Assembly (NCBI GenBank): GCA_037447655.1
Contig: JBBHKE010002741.1
Coordinates: 1-64,000, forward strand
Reading direction: 5' to 3'
Length of the DNA stretch: 64,000 nt
Source: Zygnema cylindricum
Taxonomy: Eukaryota > Streptophyta > Zygnematophyceae > Zygnematales > Zygnemataceae
The position numbers were made by a program, and so were the translations under genes. Below, in pieces: positions 10,032 to 23,100 of this stretch; within the stretch, counting starts at the first letter, position 1, and the number at the start of each line of letters is the position of its first letter. The notes beneath the pieces were generated by a model, which worked only from the letters and a program-made list of their open reading frames with translations, was not told where the DNA came from and ran no database searches.

Positions 10032-10234
10032 ATATCTATACCCTAAAAATCCGGGTAATTCTTATCATGTCTACATTCATTGGCGGCCCTACACACTAAT
10101 TAACTTAAAGATATCAATTCGTGTAGATACTACAAAAAATCCACACTAAATTTGGTCAATATTGAACAGTTGGTATTCCAAAAATATTCTAAGTCCTAGA
10201 CTCAAATTTCTAAGACTTACTAAAGCTTACTTTT

Positions 10235-13200
10235 CAATACTTAACACCAGCAGAACATCCACATAAACTGCAATAAAGATCACACCATCCTTATCTTCAA
10301 ACATATGGATAGAATGGTCAGAACTGATCTTGATATATCCTAGACTAGTAAGAAACTCATCTAGTTTCTTATTCCACTGTCGAGGAGCCTGCTTAAGTCC
10401 ATATAAGGACTTTATGAGCATGCAGACTTTGCTCTCTTCTCCTTCCTCCACGAACCCCTCGGGTTGCCTCATGAAAATTTCTTCCTCTAACTCACCATTG
10501 AGAAAAGCAGTCTTAATGTCCATCTGGTTTATTTCCATGTCTTCCGCTCCTGCCAGAATGAGGAGAATCCTTACTGATGGGAACCTAACAACTGGAGCAA
10601 AGGTCTCCTCATAGTCAATTCCCTCCTTTTGGGTGAACCCTTTCGCTACCAATCGAGCCTTAAATCTCTCAATGGTATTATCAGGATTCTGTTTTAGTTT
10701 AAATACCCATTTACACCCTATAGGTTTTCTGTTTGGGGACAATCCGCTAGTTCCCAAGTATTTGCTTCCATAATGGAGGCCATCTCATCATTTATTGCCC
10801 TTATCCATCTTTCTTTCTCTGAACTATTCACTGCCTCCGAGTAAGACTGAGGCTCATCTGGGTGAGATAGCTTAGTCACCTTATGAGCGGCCTATTTTTC
10901 TTGTATCCTTTTGCTGCTCCTTCTCCCTCCCTCAAAATCCGAAGCTGGAATGGATGGAAGTCTTGAATTTCTCCTCACTGTTTTATCGGCTCCCCTGTCC
11001 ACGGGAGCCGATTCTGGTCGCACTTCTTATATCTCTTGGAGGTCTATAGAAGTATGTGACATTTCCGGTGAATTTTCTGTGTCTCGGATCTCCCCAAAAT
11101 CTACAATCACGGTTTCACTCATGTCCCTTTGGAGAACTATCGAGTTCTCCTCACTTTCGGACTCGAATCTGATTTTTATCTTCTTGGTATATTTGAAGCG
11201 AACAAATGAATTCCCTTCATCCATGAACACTAACTGTTTGACCAGAATGATATCTTTCTTTGCTAAGTCAAAGACTCTATATCCCTTTACGTCCTCATCA
11301 TACCCTACTAAGTATCCAGGTTTTCCATTAGCATCTAGTTTCCAGTTTTTCCTTTTGGTGCCAAGACTATAAACTTCGCTACCAAATACTTTAAGGTGTG
11401 AGATACCTGGTTTCCTTCCAACCCATCTCTCATAAGGTGTCACTCCCTTTACAGCTGAGGTAAGGACTCTATTCTTAATGTAATTGGCAGAGTTCATTCC
11501 TTGTGCCCAAAATCTCTTTCCTATTTTCTTGTTGGCCAACATACTACATACACAATCTCCTAGTGTTCGATTCAACCTCTCAGCTACCCCATTTTGTTCC
11601 AGCACTCCCTCATCTCTCAGATATTCCTCAAATTGGTTAGAGGTATGTTCCCCCCCATTATCACTCCTTATCCTCTTAATGGGGGTTTCATGCAACTTCT
11701 CATTCCAAGCTTTATATTCTCTGAAGTAAGTTGATGCTTCAGAATTTATTTTTAGAAAGTAGACTCTAGAGTATCTAGACCAATCATCGGTTATTGTCCT
11801 CATTAACCTCTTTCCTCCAACCGAAGGTACTTTTGCAGCTCCCCAAATATCTGTGTGGACCAAATCTAAAACATTCTCACCTCTATATGTGGGGGCTTTG
11901 GGAAAGGGAAGTCTGTGAGCCTTACCTTGAGCACAGCCACAACAATCATCCATCATTTCATCATCCCCCAACAGAATGCTTTCTATTACCCCATGTTCAT
12001 TCATTTCCCTCAACCTATCAAAATGTACATGTTCAATCGCTTATACCAAATCATCAACTTAGGAACACCAACATAGTAAGCATTCTTCTTTTCATTACTC
12101 AGGTCAATCCTAAACATTCCTTGGCTACCGTTATTTGCCGTGAAGAAAACCTCATCCCCATACTTCGCTTTGAAGACTCCCTCTCGAGTGAAGGTATCAA
12201 ATTCTTTGTCATCTAACACAGACGTAGAGACAAGATTTTTACTCAGCTGAGGAATGTAGAGTACATATGAGAATGTAAGTATTGAAGTCTTACCCTCCAC
12301 TAAGACTTTTAGATCCATAGATCCCACTAGATCTGTAGTAACCAGTCTCCTATCCCCATACTCAATCTTTAGAGTAGGGATCTTTCTTAGCTTAGTGAAG
12401 AGATTCTTATCACAACACATATGCATGGATGCACGTGAGTCGATGATCCATCCTTCCTGTGGAGCTTCCCGAATTGCTCCTAAGGCACATTTCTGTCTCC
12501 AAGGGATCCAGACTCTCGTCAAGAAGAAGCTCCTCATCTTTCTCAGAGGACTCATCCTTGGTTTCTCCTGTCACTTTTGTAACCACAAGTTCATTTTTCT
12601 TCTCTTCGGAAGAGCCCCCTCTACGGTTCTCTTGGAGCCTCAGCTTCGATAGCTTGATAGAATTTGCGATGAAGTGTCTCGGCTTTTTGCAAAAATGACA
12701 AAGACCCTTTGGGGGCCTCAGTCCTCCAAAATGATCTCTTTCCCCTTTGTACGGTTTCTTTGAGTCCTTCCCCCATCGGTCCCCTCCTGGTGCTAGAGCT
12801 TGAATACCTTTTCCTCCTCTCCTTATCTCCATTCTGTTTTCCTGCCCAAGTATCATCCTAACCACTGTGTTCCATTTCCATGAACTATCAGGCATTTTGT
12901 GTACTCGATACACTATGTTCTCGAACTCATCTGGTAACTTCATGATAGGAGTGTTAACTTTAACTTTTATAGTTCGTGTCCACTTGGCACTTTCCATCTC
13001 CATATACAAACAAGAAAGATCATTACAATAATCTAATATCTTTCCTCCTTTGTAAGTGTAACTCACTAGCTTTTGCTCAGCCAACTAGAGCTCCTGAATA
13101 GTTCCAGCTCTATTAATCTCCACCAAACTCACCCACAACTCCTCAGCCTTGTAAATGTGAAGATGAGGAGTGGCCAAAGCTTGAGTGAGGTGCCTCAGAA

Positions 13201-13573
13201 TGAAGTTCTTGGCAGCCATGTTTACATCCTCCCACATTTGAGTATCGTTCTCCGCGGTCTTCACGGTCGCCGCTCCCGGTACTGTGGCAATAGGAGTGAG
13301 GGGTGTCTCCTTCCCTTTCCCCTTTTCGGACACACTGCTGTCCCCATCATCTGCCTCCTCTGCTGAGGCACCCGTTGCTGCAAGAAACCTTACTCCTCCA
13401 AACCCTGGTGGAGTTCCTGAAGGTGGATGTTTCACTTGTCCACTGACGATACCCCAGTATCGTTTTTCGCAGAATGCTCCCATCATCATGGCTTCCTAAT
13501 AGATGAACCCATATCCATTGAAGGTGGGCACCCAAGAGGGTGGGCCCATAACCTGCAATTCTGTGTCCTCCAT
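10235..13573 (-). pseudogene. Gag-pol remnant of element 3
   Basis: The frame starts at ATG 13573, inside the LTR. A TAG interrupts it about 24 codons in, near 13500. The zinc knuckle CHFCKKPRHFIANS has lost its last cysteine. The protease motif reads IDSRAS instead of DSGAS. Integrase has VHTDIW and IRSDNGGE, but about a dozen residues are missing before NGVAER. Reverse transcriptase has CKWVFKLK, KARLVAKGFTQKEGIDYEET and LYGLKQAPRQWNKKL, and the catalytic YVDD box is YVDV. RNase H is absent. Several frameshifts separate the parts (10227-10757, 11027-12013, 12010-12555, 12410-13084, 13085-13573). The copy cannot be active. Confidence 0.85.
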
Positions 13574-14552
13574 TGGACTACATAATACAAAAAGCCTCTA
13601 GATAGTTACTAACTAACCCACTTTCAATGACAACCAGTGCTACCCAAGTAGACAAGTAGACAATCTGACTGCACCCCTGTGCAACATGGACTTTCGTGAA
13701 TCCGTAGGAAAAAGAATCTCTGAAAACACCCAACCAAGCGATATGTTATGAGGCAGTAAAAATACCAATTTGTACAAACTCTCAAAGGGAGAGGTGACTA
13801 CCTTCCAAAATTTCCTAAGTCTTGATTCCCTCTAATACTTTCTATCTACTGAAGTACGGACCAATCAGATTACTGTACCGTACAAATATGGACTACTGTT
13901 GGTGTTCCTTTTGTACGGCATATGTACGACAAGGCTAATTAGTTGACGCGTGTCCGCTTTTCACTCGTTCGTATGTTCCTCGGAATTTCCATGACCGAAT
14001 GTCATCTTTCCACATGGCTCCAAGTCATGCCACGTCACAAAACTCCAAAGTGACCTTTTCGCTATTTTGGCGAAGACGTATACCGTTGGATACGAACCGG
14101 CATTAAATGTCGTTTGTCGAAACAAATGTCAGATTTATTTGTTTCGTGCGGGATCTTGTCTGCACTAAATTTAACCCGTTCTATGATGTTACATTTACAT
14201 TTTCGGAAATCTGATTACGGGAGGTAACATACTTTAAATATGAATCACATCTAATGTACTCTAGCGAACATCTACGACAGAGTGGTTAGAGCGGACGGCT
14301 GTGCCACGCTCTACCGGTCGAGGGTTCGAGTCTTGCTCGAGTCAATCTTTTTGTACAAAGCGACTTAAGGTCACTCTCTAACCTTGTCTATAGAGCTGAG
14401 GCAGCCATGGCTCCATCACCCTCTCTCTTTTTTAGTGACTACAACAAGTATGGGGGTAAGAGGGAAGAGATGAAGAAAAGTTGCTTGCATGTTCCCCTTT
14501 TTCGCTAATATATTAAGACCTAGAAAATACCATAAAGCTATTTATTTCAACA
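13554..14552 (-). repeat. 5' LTR of element 3 (LTR-c, about 1.0 kb)
   Basis: In element orientation it starts TGTTGAAATAAATAGC and ends GAATTGCA. A CAA triplet run after 14552 makes the exact start uncertain by about nine bases. It has the hairpin loop region at 14430-14450, the tRNA-like block and the two leader hairpins. Its length is the same as the solo LTR at 52638-53634. Confidence 0.7.
14268..14342 (+). other. tRNA-like module inside LTR-c (antisense to the element)
   Basis: The plus strand reads CGACAGAGTGGTTAGAGCGG, which looks like the D-arm of a serine- or leucine-type tRNA. The word GAGGGTTCGAGTCTTG follows 35 bases later and matches the B-box consensus GGTTCGANTCC in 10 of 11 places. 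The acceptor and anticodon stems do not pair well, so a functional tRNA is unlikely. Confidence 0.55.
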
Positions 14553-16049
14553 ACAACAACATGTAGTACATTGTAAATTCAATGATGAAGCAAAATGTAG
14601 TTCTATTTTTTTTATTTTTTTGTACGGTTGACACTTACGTGGTACAGCGCTAAGTTTTACAAGAAAACGACAGAAAAAAACCCTTACTTAGGCACATGGA
14701 GATTCACCTTTAGTGCAGGTGGCGACTTTGACGGGTTGGTCTATATTCATTTACGGGATCGCACAGCCAAGATCTGACGGTCTAAAACAATTGTCGAAGA
14801 GATACTTTAAAAGTTATCCGATCGGTGAGGTCGCCCGTGTGACAAAGCTGCCCGTTTGCTGACGTTGGCCGAGGGACAAAGTTGCCTGTTTGTTGACGTT
14901 GGTCAAGGGACAAAGTTGCCCGTTTGCTGAGGTTGGCCAAGGGACCAAGTTACCCATTGTGACGTCGTCTGTGGGGCACATCGTTCAGAGCTGCAAACGA
15001 ACAAAAAGTGTGCCTGTTTAAACGTTTTTCAAACGGACGACCAAAGGTCTATAATTTGCATAAAGATTGCAAATCTAGCCCGGGCGGCATAAAGTATGTT
15101 AGCTTTAGGTTGTGTTCGTCCAAAACAGAACATGCACTGGAAATTTTTTTACCGTATTTAAAAAGCCACTAAAACCATAATACAATTTGAGTCGTTTTGA
15201 AACTTAAAATGTACTACAACTTGTCGTCTTGCTATTTTTGATCCACCGCCACGTCAAAAAAAGTCATATTCAACCTTTATCTGAAAAAGACTTGCAAGTC
15301 TATTTTATTTAAAATAAAGCCTGACCAACTAATAAGATTATGTGTTTGCAAGTGCTGTAAACTTTCAAAACATTCTCACAAAACGTAAAGTACCAAAAAA
15401 TAAAAAATTGTATATTTGCAATCTGTACGAACTTTTCAACTGTCCGTTCCTAATCTATACGGACTTAAATTCGTTTGCAAAGGCGCCCCTATTCCCCCCC
15501 CATACCCTCTCCCACAATTTCTTTCTCACACTCCCTCACTCATCAATCTCACGCGTATTGTTGTATTATCCATAATCTTTTTTGACTAGTCGGCAAAGGA
15601 CAAGGAGAAACAACAAAAGTGTCCATTTGGAATGGTTAATCTACAAGCTTATTTTAGCCGAGAGCACTTTTGTGGAATATCTTTGTGTGTCTGTGGGGGG
15701 GTTTTGAGAGTTTTTGTAAGTGCTTGCCCTCATAAGCATTTGATTTATTGGGCTCTCCAGTGTTTAAGCCATCATTTCGTGCATATGTTATCGCTACTTG
15801 CGACATCTATGCTATTTGAATGACTCTGGGCGGACAACGCTCTCGAATATCTTTGATGCACCTTCGTGAATACAAGCTTGCTATTGTAAATTGGCCAGTG
15901 ACATGACCGAGATGATGATTTCCTATCGCTTGAAGTCATACCTTTCAGCATAGAAGTTGTAAAGGAGGGCGACTGTATCCAAAGGGGACGAATGCCTCCA
16001 TACCTAAAACTCAAAACTACTTGAGCAAGGGAGGGAACTTCAAAATTTG
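14553..16049. other. Gene-free stretch with a short tandem repeat
   Basis: No coding region is convincing. A 34-bp unit (GACAAAGTTGCCCGTTTGCT followed by GACGTTGGCCAAGG) is repeated about 3.6 times at 14841-14965. The part 14880-15075 resembles 1830-1995 inverted. The remainder is AT-rich, without recognisable structure. Confidence 0.45.
14841..14965. repeat. 34-bp tandem repeat, about 3.6 copies
   Basis: Copies start at 14841, 14875, 14909 and 14943. The last is truncated and diverged. Confidence 0.75.
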
Positions 16050-16639
16050 TTCATGTTTTATTATTTGTGACAACACATCACCTTACCCGAAAATTTCACA
16101 ACTCTTATCGTTTATTTAATACAACGTTATAGATTGATATGGACAAAACAAAAATTTATATGTGAATGTGCCAAATCTGGCTACGAATGTCCATTGGTTG
16201 AAAAGTTTGTTTTCACTAACTATTTTTTTATAATTGATCTAAAGAAATGTGCATTTAAAAAAAGTGATTTTGCATTCACAATAAAACAAAACCATTTTGT
16301 TTAGCATACATTGACGTGAGCCATATATGTGTTAGATTCTTGGTTTGGACAATTGGATTTTTCAAATATTTTTACAGTTGCAATTGACTATAAAAAATCA
16401 TTTGAATGTCTTTTTTTTGTCATTCTTAAGTTATTAAATTCAACAAACAACGTATTATGCGAGCTCGTAAGAAATGATGAATAATAAAACCTTTCATTTT
16501 CACGGCGAACATTTTAGAAAACATCTTTTTGAAAAAATATACAACAACAAGTTACTAAATTGGAGCTCAAATTTATTTGTCACTAAAATGGATAAGTAAA
16601 ATAAAAAAAATAGCAAAAACATAAAAAAACAAATCAATA

Positions 16640-18176
16640 CCCGAACGAAATCTGGCCAATAATCTTCACTTTACGCTTCCTTTATTTTTCCATATTTATG
16701 GATATTTGCCTTTTTTATATGTTCTGGCAGTAGTCGCATTGCTGCCGCATTGTTCGCGACCGCTACAAAACACCCGCGTAAACGCAAAACATAAAAGATA
16801 AAACACATACAAGAGAAAGATAACCCCATAGCTTAATATATCCCATAATTTTTACTTGATTTCACCTCAAACCCTCTTCGAACTCCATAATTTCTTCCCT
16901 CCTCCCTCCCTCTCCTCGCCCTCTCCTCGCTTCCCTTCCCCGACCTCCCTCCTCCCTCTCCTCTCCCCTCTCCCCTCTCCCCTCTCCCCTCAAACACTTC
17001 CTCACTCCATTAAGCTGTCAAACTCCTCTTAACTCCTTGATAAACTAAAGGAGCATCAATGCTAAATTGATGAAAACCTCTCTTTCTCCCCCTCAACTAA
17101 ACTCCTTTTTAACGTAACGTAACAACACCAAACAAACCGTACATTTAATGCGCACTGAGCGCTTACCAATCAAATTAAGTCAATACTTGAAACAACAACG
17201 TACACGAAGGTACAATTCAAGCGAACATTTCAAACGAAATCATAAACAAAATGTGGCAGCCAAACATAATCTCAATGAAGTATCACGAACAGAATCTTAA
17301 TAAAATTCACGTGCACATAATGTGCACAAGTCAAAACAACAAACTACAAAGAATGATCAAGGAATAAAGTACGTAGACATCTCGAAACATCGTAGCCCTT
17401 CATACACAATCCATGGAACGTAAGCAAACGACAACCTAAAAACTCCACGACAAAGTGAAACAATATCGGCCGTACAAAATGTAAGTCGCAACCCAAATAA
17501 CAAATCTCCACACCGAAGTAGAATCGTGCGTCGAGATGGGGAAAATCGTCAATTCTCACGAACGCCCGATTCTCCAATGTACCGTCATAAGACCTCAAGT
17601 GAACCAACAAGTACCTATGTACAAATGAGCCAATAAGACGCGAGATCTAAAATGAACCAACAAGTACCTATGTACAAATGACCCAATAAGATGCGAGATC
17701 TAAAATGAACCAACAAGTACCTATGTACAAATGACCCAATAAGATGCGGATCTAAAATGAACCAACAAGTACCTATGTACAAATGACCCAATAAGATGCG
17801 AGATCTAAAATGAACCAACAAGTACCTATGTACAAATGACCCAATAAGATGCGAGACCTTAAATGAACCAACAAGTACCTATGTACAAATGAACCAATAA
17901 GACGCGAGACCTCAAATGAACCGACAAATTAACCAATCACACGCGGCGCGCAAAACACGCGCCGACTAAGTACGACAACGCATAGTTACCTCAATACAAA
18001 AGCCCCTACGATCACTACGACACAAATCGTACAGTGACATAGATCTCCCCGTAAATGTAGAATAGGACGGAAAGTATTACGTCGCACAAAATAGTCACTT
18101 AAACCAATCGTACCATGATTACTAAATTGACAACCAGCGATCACACAAATTCCCACAATGCAAGAACCTAACACGT
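16640..18176. other. 1.5 kb insertion absent from the other duplicate
   Basis: In the right arm the sequence after the last lipase exon continues into the 3' flank. Here the homologous flank resumes only at about 16640. The insert includes a C/T-rich tract at 16895-16990 and a 53-bp tandem repeat. I could not identify clean terminal repeats or a target duplication, so its nature is open. Confidence 0.5.
17590..17935. repeat. 53-bp tandem repeat, about six copies
   Basis: The word GTACCTATGTACAAATGA recurs at 17611, 17664, 17717, 17769, 17822 and 17875, always 52-53 bases apart. Copies differ at only a few positions (for example GATGCGAGATCT against GACGCGAGACCT). GTACCTATGTAC is almost palindromic. 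Short minus-strand frames through it are a by-product of the period. Confidence 0.85.
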
Positions 18177-20329
18177 TCCACTTCGATGGAGCACCTTATT
18201 ACTTCTTCTCATTCGCAAGATCCTTTTTCGTAAGCTGTTTTTTCACTTCCTGCAAGAAATCAACCATAAATTGTTCAGTTGATTTGTTATTTAATGACTA
18301 AAAAATAACTGAAAATATAAACATCTCTATCATTTACGAATTAGGATTTCAAATTGGGTGCAAATTTGCTGAGTTTATAACTTGGAGTTATCCATTCAGA
18401 TAGGAGTTGCATTCTCTTATTCTAAAACTACTACATCAAAATGAAGGCACAAAAGTGCAAATAAAGGTTTTAGTGAAATAAATTTGAATAATTTACCTGC
18501 GAAAGTGCAAGATAGTAATGATCTTCCATGTGCATCGAAGTAGCTGAACCATCTTTGATTATTGAAGCAATTGCCCCCACTGTTTGTAAAAGATGTTGAA
18601 AAACATGACTGTCTCCGTAAAGCTGCACGGAATAAAACATACCAACAAAAGAAGGATAAAGGGTTAAAAGTTCGTGTTAAGAGACGATTGAGTAATTTCT
18701 GCTAAAATTAGGGTTATAATTATGTGGTGATAAAGGTATTCTTTACACTGCTTATTTGGCAGTGACGGCGACGGTCAAAAAAAGGATTCTTATAAGATAT
18801 ACCCAAAGCCTGAGTTGGTAGGACCTCAAAATGATTCTCTTGATAAAATATACATTAAAAAAATGGCTCTTAAGATTACATATATTTGACAAAACCTTAT
18901 AAGTCACAAAATTTTGTACCCTAAGCTGGTTTATTGTGATGACGTAACCCAATGTTACCATTATATTTTTCTTCTTATCTTTTACAAAAATCTATCAACT
19001 GCCGAATTTTAGCTCCTGTCTCCCTAGAGCGTTTACAAAAATAAATAATTATCTTGTTTTATTATAACTTTGCTAAAGGTGCCTCTTTTCGTAAAATGTC
19101 TAATTCTTAAAAGTGAAGGTATAGGGGATCCATGAAGACATTAACACGATAGCTTTCCTAAAAAGAGATAAAAAGACCGTGTTTGTCCACATGACAAAAT
19201 GAGTCTTAGGTCAGGAAAGGATGAGATTAGTGATGATTCTTAGAACAATCAATTTGAGATATGACTTGTTAACACGTCCAAGAATATGATAAAAAACTTA
19301 TTTAGCATAAAATGTACTGCATATTGAAACACAATGTTTAGCAAAATATTTTTTTGGCAAACTGTTTGTGGGACGCTGTAATTTTCTATACTTCTTCATT
19401 TAAGTTTAATGATCACACGAACTAAATTTTTTATATTCGGAAAAAAAAAATTTTCTCCACCGACATGCAGTTGCTTGTTGACACAAAATCCACATGAACT
19501 AATGCACCAAAATTGTTTTTGTTTTTATTGCTCCAACCGTTAAAACCCTATAACTTTCTTAACAATTGTTAATTTTTCGTCTAATTTTCGCACTGGATCA
19601 ATTTTTTCTTCTAGTTATAAATGTCAATGTTCAAATTCTTTCGTATTTGAACTATTTGCCCACATTCCAAAATGTCCACTTGTGCACTTTGAATAGCCAT
19701 TATTTCACCACTTTTTGGAAAAATAATCAGGTTTTCTGCCTCAAGGACTTTAATGTTTTCCGTCCTGTCACAAAAGAAATGGATTTATCCTGTGAATACC
19801 GACATAGATATCAAAAATGAAAATCAGACCGATTCGCCAAATGAATTGAAAATTTCGGTTTTTTCACGTCCAGCTCTACTGTTGAAATTCAGGTTTGTTG
19901 GGTATAATCTTGCAATTCAAATGACAGAACAACTTCTTTTATGTTTTTTACCTTTTGTACCTAGATAAATTTTGCATTGCAAGTCTTGCAAAAAATCTTT
20001 TTACTTCTGGGAGGGTCAGGTAAGATGCTGTTGGTAGCTTGAAAGCCACCAACACCAGCTTATATGAGAATAGTTTAATGTTGAACGCGGTTTCTGGTTT
20101 AAAAAAAAATCTTTATGTTAAAAAGCTTACCGATTTGACTTTGACGTAATGGGGTGACGGAATGTGTTTGTATCCGGTAATTTTAGGAACGACAGGAACA
20201 ATATCTCGGAGATTCACAACTCGCCAGCTGTCTGCCACAACCTGAGAAACCACCAGTTGACAAGTGTCAAGAAAAAGTGAGAAAAGATTATATGCAATGA
20301 CTTTTGATAAAGGGGTATTGATTTTAGTA

Positions 20330-20560
20330 CATACATCTACATCCATACATGGATGCATGCACACATCCAAAACATGCATACATATATACATACAAACATA
20401 CATACATCCATGCGTAGACATCCGATATACACACATGGACATGTAACCACGTATGCTCTTACACACATATGTTCATTTATACGCTCAGACGTACACTCAT
20501 ACACACATACGAACGTACGTATGTACACACGTACTCATGTACGTACATACATGCACCTCT
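20330..20560. repeat. ACATAC-type microsatellite
   Basis: Alternating ACATAC, ACATGC and ACACAC words lie in the intron upstream of the exon at 20131-20241. The equivalent intron of copy C has the inverted counterpart at 60300-60550, and copy B has an ATATAC run at 45745-45905. The repeat therefore predates the duplications. Confidence 0.7.
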
Positions 20561-20665
20561 CTCTTTTCTTTTTTCTCTCTCTTCCCTCTTTCCCCCCCGC
20601 TCCTTCCTCTTCCCCCTCTCCCTCTCTCCCTCGCTCTCTCACTCTCCCTAGCTCACTTACTCTCC
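20555..20665. repeat. C/T-rich tract
   Basis: A pyrimidine run (CTCTCCCTCTCTCCCTCG and similar) in an intron of copy A. Similar tracts occur at 16895-16990, 21110-21220, 22860-22990, 25105-25205 and 25660-25790. The serine/leucine/proline-rich open frames across them are compositional. Confidence 0.65.
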
Positions 20666-22994
20666 CTCTTGATCGAATAAAGAAATAACTCACCCAGCAA
20701 GCGGAAGCATTAAACTGAAGCATCATTGTAAGCAAAGCACTTCAATCCAATGCACATATTAAATTGAGCACTTCTCATACAACTGATACAACATTCCTTT
20801 CTCACTAGCCTTTAAATAACAATCTCCTAGCAAAGCAGCATTGAATCTGGTCTTCCACTAACTCCTCCACTAACACAAAGACGACAGACTTTGACCACAC
20901 TTTGACCATGACTGGATCATAGAAGGAGACGGCAGACACGAAAGCTTAGACGCGCTTCCCTTGAAACAAAAACGAAGCAAAACGGAACTATATGTGACTA
21001 AGCACCACTACACAAGAAATAACATTTGAATCCCAAAAAAACAGGTACTGAACCAAACCATAGACAATTCACATAAATTCGGCCGATCCGAGAATTCGCA
21101 CAATATCCCAACACCTCTCTTCTTCTCTCTCTCTCCCCTTCTCCCCCTCGCTTCTTTGCTCTCTCCCTCCCTCCTTTTTTCGCCCACTTTCCCTCCCTCC
21201 CACTCGCTTTTACTTTCCCTCTTTATACATATGCATGTGATATATGTTTGTATATGCATGTGCAATTTACACACATACATGCATGCATATGTATATACTT
21301 ATACACCATTTGCTAAGTTGCATTGTAGTTATAGTCCAAAATTGCCACCAATTCTAGTAATTGGTCAGAAAAAGAAAGGCAAACTTAAAAAAGGAAAAAG
21401 AAACAAGAGTTAAATCTCAGCTTTTTAGTTGCGGTGTATTTACTGCTTTATATTGATCCACAAAGCTTTGATGCCCGACTCGAGGAGAGCCAAAATTGTA
21501 CATTTTGATATCGTATTCGCCAGACCTGGATTCCTCCAAAACAAACAAAAACATTTTCTTTGAATATTAACAAAGGATAATCAAAAGAAATAAAAATAGA
21601 GACGAAAAGAATATAGGAATAAGTGAACAACCCAATAAAAAAACAAAAATTCAAAAAGCTTAAGTGCATCCATTATGATTAAAAACTTAAGGCCAATATC
21701 AAACTTTCTATCACCCTACCAATGATAACCCTTAAAACCAAAAACAAACAAAAAATCGAAACGAAAACGAGTAGAGCCACTCATTCAAAAACGAGATAGT
21801 AAGTTTTTTTAGACATTTAGACTGGATTCAAGAAAAAAAGGTCATTTTCGAAATCATTCTCACTTTCCCAGGGGCGATTCGGCACATTCTTTCGCAAATA
21901 GTGTGGCGAGAGCCGCCCCGAGACTGTGTCCTGTCAACCACAACTGCCACCTGTTCTCTCCCGGCTGGCTACTGTAACGCCCGAAAGAACATACAAGGAC
22001 CAACAAGACAAAGAGAAGTAAGAAGACAAAATGAGTATTCAAAGCTGCCAATAACAACCAAAAAAAGATAAATGAACCATTAAGACAAAGGGAAGTAACA
22101 AAACAAATGATTTTTCAAATAAATCTACCAATATCATCCAGAAGATGATAAAACTTCGCAGCCAAATGATTTCCAAACAAATCTACCAAAAACCTACAGT
22201 GGCTTTATCAATTTTCGTTCCAAAACGGTTATGGTCTCATCAAAAAACTATGTAGTCTTAGCTCGAATATGAAGTGTAATTCATAACGATTTTAGTGATT
22301 TATTTAGAAATAAAATTAACACGTAAAAATACGCAGGAATTTCATCAGCTATAGATTTGTCACTATATTTTATAGAGTAACTCCGTGTAACCACCGCATA
22401 TATTAGAAACTGTGAATCCAAAAAAAGAAACCAAAACTACACTAGATTTCAGATTCTTTGCTAAACAGAGCAATTTTCGTAGGTTTAGCTTGTTTTGACT
22501 ATTCCACTAGTTGATCGGCCTATTGAGGAGGGGATAATTAGTTGGTCCTTTTTTTGGGCAACTTCTCCCCAAACGGGAAAATACTTTCACTCGGATCTTA
22601 TCATAAATATATGGACCCTGGTAACAACTGCGAGCAACGTAAAAATTGAAAATGAAATCAGATCCACAACATCAAAAAATAAACATAGTAACTAGAAAGA
22701 ACTGCTGAATAATCGTTGAGTTCTCTTTGAAGCTCAATCCAACAAAAAATATGCAACTAATTCGCTATAAATCATCAGAAAACACCGATAGGAACTACCG
22801 ACAAACTTAAAAATAAATGGATTTTTCATGATGATCAAATTGAAAGATAAAATTTATATACCTCCCTCTCCCCATAGCCCTCCCTTTCACTCTCTCCTTG
22901 CCTCCTCTCCCCCTCCCCATCCCTCAACACCTCCACCTGCCCCCCATCTCACTCCCCTTCACCCTCACCCACGCCCTCCCTTCGCTCTCCCTCA

Positions 22995-23100
22995 AATATA
23001 TATATATATATATATTTACATATATATATACATATATATACATATATACATATACATATATATACATATGTATATGTGTACATATATATACACCCACATA
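22995..23100. repeat. AT/ATAC microsatellite
   Basis: TATATA and CATATATA words over about 100 bases follow a C/T tract in an intron of copy A. Confidence 0.75.

Larger units (their letters stand above)
10032..14552 (-). mobile_element. Decayed copia-type element with pol (element 3)
   Basis: The minus-strand order is 5' LTR (13554-14552), primer-binding site (13541-13553), gag, protease, integrase and reverse transcriptase. The copy stops within the reverse transcriptase near 10235. The stretch 10032-10234 holds words reminiscent of LTR U3 (AGGACTTAGAATATTTTTGG) but no clear LTR. Its LTR plan and gag start are those of the gag-only elements, so it may represent their autonomous partner. Confidence 0.7.
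16050..20990 (-). repeat. Left arm of a large inverted duplication
   Basis: Read on the minus strand, this region matches 59865-64000 through exons, introns and 3' flank of the lipase gene. The match starts near GCGCGTCTAAGCTTTCGTG (about 20960) and runs to GACAACACATCACC (about 16070). Two differences stand out. This arm has an extra 1.5 kb at 16640-18176. It also lacks about 0.5 kb around 18900, including one exon. The right arm runs off the end of the window. Confidence 0.75.

Noticed and set aside
14268-14342. A real tRNA gene
   Set aside because: D-arm-like and T-arm-like words are present, but acceptor and anticodon stems do not pair and the block recurs at a fixed place inside LTRs.
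20353-20688. Histidine/threonine-rich small proteins over the ACATAC microsatellite (also 60094-60526, 45704-45942)
   Set aside because: Low-complexity translation of a microsatellite in introns, present on both strands and in all frames.
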